Below, in pieces: positions 59,156 through 64,000 of a DNA stretch of 64,000 bases. The stretch lies in NCBI GenBank assembly GCA_046635845.1, contig JAQQXN010000001.1; one strand, 5' to 3'. This DNA comes from UBA168 sp011055275. Lineage in GTDB: Archaea > Thermoproteota > Thermoprotei_A > Marsarchaeales > UBA168. The notes beneath the pieces were generated by a model. The model was not told the DNA's origin. It made no database searches and saw only the letters and a list, made by a program, of their open reading frames with translations. Each line of letters starts with the position of its first letter. Within the stretch, counting starts at the first letter, position 1. Position numbers and translations under genes: made by a program.

Positions 59156-60295
59156 TCAAAGCTTCACCTCTTCGATCTCACCCAAAGTCCTGTCGATGAT
59201 CTCTTCGTAGTTGACCTTTTGTTCAAGAGCTAAAACCTCTTCTTTAGATGGATTCAAGGAGGGGTGCAGGGAGACCATAGAGCAGCAGTCCCGATACGGT
59301 TTTATGCTTAGTTCGTAGGTCCCGATTTCCTTGGCCTTTTCTATTATCTCTTCCTTATCGTAAGTTATGAGTGGTCTCAACACCAGGGAGTCCGTGGCGT
59401 TATCGATAAGCTTCAAGTTGTTCATGACCTGTGACGCCACTTGGCTTAAGCTGTCTCCCGTGACCAGCGCATCGTAACCTTCACTCTCCAAAACTCTTGA
59501 AGCCACCCTCATCATGAAGCGCCTGAACAGCACGAGGTGATACTTTTCTGGGTAGTTCAAGAAGTAGACGTAAAAGTAGTGGTAAGGCGCCAGCAGAACT
59601 TTGATGGAGGGCTCGAACCTACTTAGCCGTCTCGCGAGCTCCTCTATCTTAGTCCCTTTTACCTGAGATGCGTTTGGAAAGGCGTGAAAGTGTATTAGGT
59701 CAGTACGGCATCCCCTCTTCATGGCAAGGAACGATGCCACCGGCGAATCAATACCGCCAGAGAACAGTGAAAGGACCTTGCCAGAAGAGCCCACAGGAAG
59801 CCCGCCAATTCCCTCGTATTTCAGCCAGTAAACTAAGGACCTGTCCTCAAGTACCTCGACGTTAACGGTTAGGGAGGGATTTGATAGCTGAACCTTGACC
59901 TTGGGATATCTTTCAATTAGGACCTTTCCAAGCTTTGCTTGGATTTCCATGGAGTTCATGGGGAAGCGCTTGTCCGTCCTTCTTGCCGTAACCCTGAACG
60001 AAGGCACGCTACCTAAGTTCACGATCTCTGGCACTTCCTTGAATAGCACATCGTTATCCACGAGATACGCTGGCGCGTAGTTCTTTATACCTATGACTTC
60101 GCGAAGCCGCTCTTTGGTCTCCTCCTCACTTCCCCGTGGTGGCCTTATTATTATGCGCCCCTGTAGCCTTTCAACCTTGTAGTCCTGCCCAAGCTTCTGC
60201 CTTATATTATTTGCCAAAAGCGACTCGAAGTAGCCCCTGTTTTTCCCCTTGAGCGCAAGCTCAGCGTAATGGACCACGTAAACTTGTTCCGCCAT
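59156..60295 (-). CDS. thiI: tRNA 4-thiouridine synthetase ThiI (without rhodanese domain)
   Basis: The 379-residue protein has the N-terminal ferredoxin-like and THUMP domains (residues about 1-165, including VTARRTDKRFPMNS) and the AANH PP-loop VLSLFSGGIDSPVASFLA, then TGDSLSQVASQVMNNL. It thiolates uridine 8 of tRNA and may help make thiazole. The bacterial C-terminal rhodanese domain is absent; a CC pair in YRDCCSMVSLH may serve. This matches archaeal ThiI. Confidence 0.95.
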   Translation of the reverse strand: MAEQVYVVHYAELALKGKNRGYFESLLANNIRQKLGQDYKVERLQGRIIIRPPRGSEEETKERLREVIGIKNYAPAYLVDNDVLFKEVPEIVNLGSVPSFRVTARRTDKRFPMNSMEIQAKLGKVLIERYPKVKVQLSNPSLTVNVEVLEDRSLVYWLKYEGIGGLPVGSSGKVLSLFSGGIDSPVASFLAMKRGCRTDLIHFHAFPNASQVKGTKIEELARRLSRFEPSIKVLLAPYHYFYVYFLNYPEKYHLVLFRRFMMRVASRVLESEGYDALVTGDSLSQVASQVMNNLKLIDNATDSLVLRPLITYDKEEIIEKAKEIGTYELSIKPYRDCCSMVSLHPSLNPSKEEVLALEQKVNYEEIIDRTLGEIEEVKL

Positions 60296-60334
60296 GGGAT
60301 TCTACTCGTTGTCGTCTTTAGCTTTTGCGAGCGG

Positions 60335-60585
60335 TAAACTACCTCGTCCTTGCGGGCGGGACTTCGGGTAGCGCTGCGCGCCTTCATCTTTTTTGCTTGC
60401 GTGCCTCCTATGCCTCTGACAGCATCCCTCGTTAAGGCATGGGCTACTCGTGGCGTTGAGGTCGCGATCACGCGCTTGTGCTACCGGGGCGCCTTTGAGA
60501 AACATCCCAAAACATCTTTGTGCCAACTTATGCCCTTTTCTTTTTCTTGCCCTAACGGACAGGGATCTCCAGCGATGAAGTTGAA
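60335..60585 (-). repeat. Dispersed repeat, family A copy 3 (IS605-like relic)
   Basis: On the minus strand this copy matches the element at 42742-42985, nearly identical over about 130 nt in the middle. The end near 60336-60360 has ACTACCTCGTCCTTGCGGGC with GG following, an IS605-like terminal hairpin. The other end carries GTCCGTTAGGGC (60548-60559). A short frame again reads AQARDRDLNATSS. The rest of the gap to 60742 shows no further feature. Confidence 0.65.
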
Positions 60586-60742
60586 AGTCTTAGGGTCTAG
60601 GTTCTTAAGTTACCTCTTTCGACCGCTGCGCATGGTTGAAGCTCTTTAGGCCGTATGAGATGTAGATGTCTTCTATTGCTTTATCGAAAAACTAAGTGCG
60701 CTTAGCTAATGCATATCCTCAAGTTCTGGCGCTTTGAAGAGC

Positions 60743-61087
60743 CTATCCGGTCTCCAGGTATTCCTTAAGTGCTTGGGCGCTGTTTCTCTCTCTATCTTTG
60801 GCCGAGAAAAGCAGCGTCAGAGTGCCCCGCCTTGCCCATTCCCTCAGCTCCTCGATTTTCGGGTTTCCTTTAAGCTCTTCCCAGTACTTTAGCTTGAACT
60901 CTTCCCATTTTGTCGGGTCGTGCGCGAACCACATGCGAAGCTCGCTGCTTGGTGCGACCTCTTTTTCCCAAGAGTCAATTTTCAGATCCTCCCTCTTCAT
61001 GCCCCTGGGCCAAAGTCTTTCTACTAGAACCCTTTTACCGTCGCTGGGAGAAGCGGGTTCGTAGACGCGTTTTACTCTTATATCCAT
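60743..61087 (-). CDS. DUF488 family protein
   Basis: The 114-residue protein begins MDIRVKRVYEPASPSDGKRV and has LVERLWPRGMKREDLKID, ELRMWFAHDPTKWEEFKLKY, and a late TLLFSAKDRERNSAQALKEY. This is a well-defined DUF488 pattern with a conserved R-W-P-R-G-x-x element. The biochemical role is unknown; some members are discussed as nucleic-acid linked. It has no operon partner here. Confidence 0.88.
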   Translation of the reverse strand: MDIRVKRVYEPASPSDGKRVLVERLWPRGMKREDLKIDSWEKEVAPSSELRMWFAHDPTKWEEFKLKYWEELKGNPKIEELREWARRGTLTLLFSAKDRERNSAQALKEYLETG

Positions 61088-61231
61088 ATGTAATGACGTG
61101 AATTGCTTTTATGCGTTTTACCTTAGGAGAAGCTGCGAACTACCGAGACCTAAAGCATGGGATACTTTGCTAAAGGTATTTTTCGCTCGCCCAGCCCCGT
61201 TAGAGTTAAATGTCGTTTGGCAAACTTATGT

Positions 61232-61642
61232 ATGATATATGACTTTGGTCACGCCGCAATAACCACGCCGAACCTTCACCAGATGAGGGATTTTTACGAA
61301 AAACTCGGGCTGAAGTACTCGTTCACGCTTAACGATGAAAAAGGTAACGAGTGGATCATCTATATGAGGCTCGGTAGCACCTTCCTAGAGCTCATAAGGG
61401 CGGGGGGAACCCACAAGGGCGAGGGTTATGGTTTTGCCCACTTGTGCTTTTTGGTAGATGACATGTACAAGACTGTTGAGGATCTGGAAAAAAAGGGAAT
61501 TAAGACAACAGAGCCAAAGATGGGGTTAGACGGCAACATACAGTGCTGGGTTAAAGATCCTGAGGGGAACGACATAGAGCTGATGCAAATATTACCTGGT
61601 TCTCCTCAGGCCAAGGCCGTAAAGGGGGTTTCAGGCTATTAG
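61232..61642 (+). CDS. Glyoxalase/VOC superfamily protein
   Basis: From ATG 61232 the roughly 136-residue protein reads MIYDFGHAAITTPNLHQMRD and then FYEKLGLKYSF, EWIIYMRLGSTFLELIRAGG, FAHLCFLVDDMYKTVEDL and WVKDPEGNDIELMQ. These are the paired beta-alpha-beta-beta-beta units with metal ligands His, Glu, His and Glu at the expected places. It could be a glyoxalase I-like or epimerase enzyme. TATA-like GTTAAATG (61205-61212) is about 24 nt upstream, so the longer frame from 61157 is not used. Confidence 0.84.
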   Translation: MIYDFGHAAITTPNLHQMRDFYEKLGLKYSFTLNDEKGNEWIIYMRLGSTFLELIRAGGTHKGEGYGFAHLCFLVDDMYKTVEDLEKKGIKTTEPKMGLDGNIQCWVKDPEGNDIELMQILPGSPQAKAVKGVSGY

Positions 61643-61718
61643 CAAATATTACGGTGTTATCTCCAGAATATGAAAAAATTTTTCGGATAGGACGGAAATA
61701 TTTATATACTCTTGGTTA

Positions 61719-63374
61719 TTGATCTCGGTGACGGTTTTGGCTGGGAGATTCAAAAGAGAGCTGGGTCTATTCCAGCTCACCATGTTCGGTATAGGGGCCA
61801 TCCTAGGAGCGGGATGGCTCTTCGCGCCAGCCAAAGCCGCGGCAATAGCGGGTCCATCCGAAGTTTATGCTTGGCTCATAGCGGGACTCATGCTCATGCT
61901 CGTTGCGCTAGTTTACGCCGAGCTGGGTTCGTCTTTCCCGACTGCGGGAGGAGTGGCGAAGTACTCGGACTACTCTCATGGACCGCTTCTTGGGTTTATA
62001 ACCGGGTGGAGCATATTCCTTGCCGGAGTTAGCTATTCGGCGCTTGAAGCTGTGGCATCCGCACAAGCTCTCTCTTTCCTATACTCACCGCTGGCCTCCT
62101 CCAGCGGAAGTAGCCTGTCCCCGCTGGGAGTTGCGGTTGCCTTCGTCTTTTTGGTGCTGTTCTTCTCGCTCAATCTCGCAGGGGTGAGAAAGGTAGGGGG
62201 TTTTCTGTCAATTTTAACTCTGCTTAAGTTTCTAGTTCCCATTATGGTTTTGTCTTTTGTGTTCGCCTTTCGGTTTAGCCCGGCCCCAATAAGCTCTGCA
62301 ACGCTAACGCCCTCCAGTTTCGGCGGGGTGTTAATGGCCATATCGGCTGGTGGCATCATATCTACGTACAGTGGCTTCAGGCAGCCGATCGACATGGCGG
62401 CTGAGGCGAAGAACCCCAAGAAAGACGTTCCCAGAGCCGTTATCCTCTCAACATCGATTTCCATAGCGCTTTACACGCTTCTTGGTGTTGCTTTTCTAAT
62501 GGCCGTCAACTGGCACGCGCTTGGCATTCCTACCGGCAACTGGAAAGCGCTTCTGGCGCTTCATTCTTCGCCCTTTATAGATGCGGCGGCCTCGCTGGGT
62601 GCGATTTGGCTCGTTGTTTTCATGCTGCTTGACTCCGTTTACTCCCCCATGGGTGAGTCCGGAGTTTACTTCACGACATCATCAAGGATAAGCTTCGCCA
62701 TGGCCGAGCAGGGATATTTCCCGAAGATATTTGCAGAACTTAACGACGAAGGAGTACCGGCAAAGGCTCTTTTGCTAGGTCTAGCCCTGAGTGCGCTTTT
62801 CATAATACCTTTTCCGAGCTGGTATCAGATGGTAGAGGTGGCATCTGGCCTTACGGTGATAACGTATTCCATGGGTCCAGTGTCCTCAGCGATATTGGGG
62901 GCTTTCAGCAGCGATGGCTTCAGGTTGCCCGTTGGAAGGATCGTTAGACCGGCGGCATTTATCGTTACCACTTTTCTCGTGTACTGGTTTGGGTGGCCAT
63001 ACACGCTTTACGTTATAGGGCTTGCCCTGCTTGGAATTCCCATTTACGCCATTTATGCGAGAAAGCTGGGGACGATATATGAAAGCGCGAAAGCCGCCCT
63101 TTGGTACTTCGGATACCTGGCGATGCTCTTGGTGTTTTCTTACTTAGGTAGCCATGCCTTTGGAGGTATTGGGTTTATCAGAGAGCCTTTCGACCTGGTC
63201 GGCGTTATGGCGGCAGCCCTAATGTTCTACTACGCTGGGGTCAAGAGCGCCTCTCCTCACATCCCTCCCTTGTTGCTTGCGTCCAGCGTTCAAAGTGACG
63301 AAAAAGAGCGCAACCGCTTGAAGTTGCTAGTTAGGGCAGTCGCAAGGCGAAGGTCGCGTTCCCCCTGCCCATAG
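61719..63374 (+). CDS. APC-superfamily amino acid permease
   Basis: The 551-residue protein has about twelve to fourteen membrane helices. LTMFGIGAILGAGWLFAPAKAA is helix 1 with the G-x-G unwound turn that binds the amine and carboxyl of amino acids, and AELGSSFPTAGGVAKYS follows helix 2. FRQPIDMAAEAKNPKKDVPRAV marks the loop after helix 6. It starts at TTG 61719 or GTG 61728; TATTTATATA (61698-61707) is about 26 nt upstream. Amino acid import fits the peptide-degrading lifestyle. Confidence 0.9.
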   Translation: MISVTVLAGRFKRELGLFQLTMFGIGAILGAGWLFAPAKAAAIAGPSEVYAWLIAGLMLMLVALVYAELGSSFPTAGGVAKYSDYSHGPLLGFITGWSIFLAGVSYSALEAVASAQALSFLYSPLASSSGSSLSPLGVAVAFVFLVLFFSLNLAGVRKVGGFLSILTLLKFLVPIMVLSFVFAFRFSPAPISSATLTPSSFGGVLMAISAGGIISTYSGFRQPIDMAAEAKNPKKDVPRAVILSTSISIALYTLLGVAFLMAVNWHALGIPTGNWKALLALHSSPFIDAAASLGAIWLVVFMLLDSVYSPMGESGVYFTTSSRISFAMAEQGYFPKIFAELNDEGVPAKALLLGLALSALFIIPFPSWYQMVEVASGLTVITYSMGPVSSAILGAFSSDGFRLPVGRIVRPAAFIVTTFLVYWFGWPYTLYVIGLALLGIPIYAIYARKLGTIYESAKAALWYFGYLAMLLVFSYLGSHAFGGIGFIREPFDLVGVMAAALMFYYAGVKSASPHIPPLLLASSVQSDEKERNRLKLLVRAVARRRSRSPCP

Positions 63375-63544
63375 GGACTTATGGTCTTCGGCTTTTTATC
63401 GCCTACTGCCCGCGACCAAGGTGAATACGCGATACGGCTTTAAAGCCAATCGCGATAGGCCCTCAAGCTCGGGATACACTTGCCCAGAGGACCGCACAAT
63501 CGCCGTACCATCATAAAGACATATTAACGGAGCCTGTGTCATAG

Positions 63545-64000
63545 ATGAACCATATGCCAGATTACGCCGAGGGCGATTTAGTTATAACGCAGGAGGACGC
63601 CGTGCTCGAGGTCATAGATAGGGATGTGCATGGTTACGCGCTATCGTTGCTAATGTACACTCCCGCCAGGCATGGGGAGAGAGACTTCATCGTGGCCAAG
63701 GAAGGGCCTTTGGCGGGCATCTCCCTTTCCTCTCATGGTCATCGGTATCTCCCTTACAAGAGCCATTACGTACCGGGTGCCTTTTTACTTCCACCAGAGG
63801 CCATAAAGTACCATCAGCTCCCGGAGCTGAAGGCAAGGCAAGCGTTCTTTGGAGACGGAGACGAGAACCTCAAGAGGGTGGTCATCGCGATTTCGGCGGG
63901 AAGCGCAGTGGCCCCCTTCTCAGTGGGCATTGGAGGCCCTGTACTACTCGGGCTTTCGTACGAGCCGCTGAAGCTGATGATATATGGGCTCAAGCAAGGA
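63545..64000 (+). CDS. Hypothetical protein, N-terminal part (partial at right edge)
   Basis: The frame is open from ATG 63545 to the window end (152 residues). It begins MNHMPDYAEGDLVITQEDAV, then LSLLMYTPARHGERDFIVAK, HGHRYLPYKSHYVPGAF and a final GSAVAPFSVGIGGPVLLGLS. The N-terminal pattern weakly recalls archaeal predicted nucleotidyltransferases (COG1665), which begin with a similar small domain. ATATTAAC (63521-63528) is about 22 nt upstream, supporting a leaderless start. Identity is uncertain. Confidence 0.6.
   Translation, partial: MNHMPDYAEGDLVITQEDAVLEVIDRDVHGYALSLLMYTPARHGERDFIVAKEGPLAGISLSSHGHRYLPYKSHYVPGAFLLPPEAIKYHQLPELKARQAFFGDGDENLKRVVIAISAGSAVAPFSVGIGGPVLLGLSYEPLKLMIYGLKQG

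Noticed and set aside
63436..63447. GGCTTTAAAGCC palindrome
   Set aside because: It is short and AT-centred, about 100 nt from the next start, with no clear role; it may be chance.
1..64000. CRISPR arrays, proviruses or intact insertion sequences
   Set aside because: I saw no regularly spaced repeats, no integrase or capsid genes, and no transposase frame; only short relic repeats are present.

Overview
The window is archaeal and most likely from a thermophilic member of the Thermoproteota (TACK lineage). Supporting genes include an Alba chromatin protein, a TATA-binding protein, a CDC48/VAT ATPase beside an ESCRT-III (CdvB-type) protein, archaeal RNase P proteins, AlaX, XPB/Bax1, a family-5 uracil-DNA glycosylase and a gamma-delta-alpha-beta 2-oxoacid:ferredoxin oxidoreductase. 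Two tRNA genes carry bulge-helix-bulge introns, one of them in the T-loop, a trait best known from Thermoproteota. I cannot name the genus.

Layout. 1-6.5 kb: the tail of an ArsB-type transporter, a fused CobQ-CobS cobalamin protein, an ABC-2 exporter, a SpoIIM-like membrane protein and CbiB. 6.7-13.7 kb: dihydrolipoamide dehydrogenase, OsmC, a free lipoyl-domain protein, AlaX, a PadR regulator, M32 carboxypeptidase and S-adenosylhomocysteinase. 14-22.7 kb: transport and peptide turnover (MFS, M20, APC, M1-HEAT), a peroxiredoxin and tRNA-Pro. 22.7-28.2 kb: tRNA-Cys with two introns, a hexulose-phosphate-synthase-like protein, Alba and TRAM proteins, a GMP-synthase-like protein, an endonuclease-IV-like protein and a kinase-like fusion. 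28.3-35.2 kb: the oxidoreductase operon, ESCRT-III, VAT and TrmI. 35.3-40.3 kb: a sugar ABC transporter with its two permeases fused, and a HAD phosphatase. 40.4-44.4 kb: TBP, an exosome-associated protein, RNase P subunits, a ubiquitin-fold protein and SerS. 44.4-52.3 kb: sugar isomerase, sugar MFS transporter, adenosine-specific kinase, glycoside hydrolase, radical SAM, Lrp and MFS. 52.3-61.1 kb: XPB-Bax1, a sugar nucleotidyltransferase, a flippase, UDG, an SDR, ThiI and DUF488. 61.2-64 kb: a VOC protein, an APC permease and a partial hypothetical gene.

Physiology by inference: a heterotroph that imports sugars, amino acids and peptides, digests peptides inside the cell, oxidises 2-oxoacids with ferredoxin and makes or salvages cobalamin. 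Gene starts are mostly leaderless: an AT-rich TATA box (often TTAAAT) lies about 24-27 nt before the start codon. Genes inside operons instead show GGAGGTGA-like Shine-Dalgarno sites. I used this pattern to correct several starts.

No CRISPR array, provirus or intact insertion sequence is visible. Two families of decayed repeats, one with IS605-like terminal hairpins, sit in intergenic gaps. The less ordinary items are the doubly interrupted tRNA-Cys, the ubiquitin-fold protein beside RNase P genes, several gene fusions, proteins with altered catalytic motifs, and long perfect palindromes near promoters.
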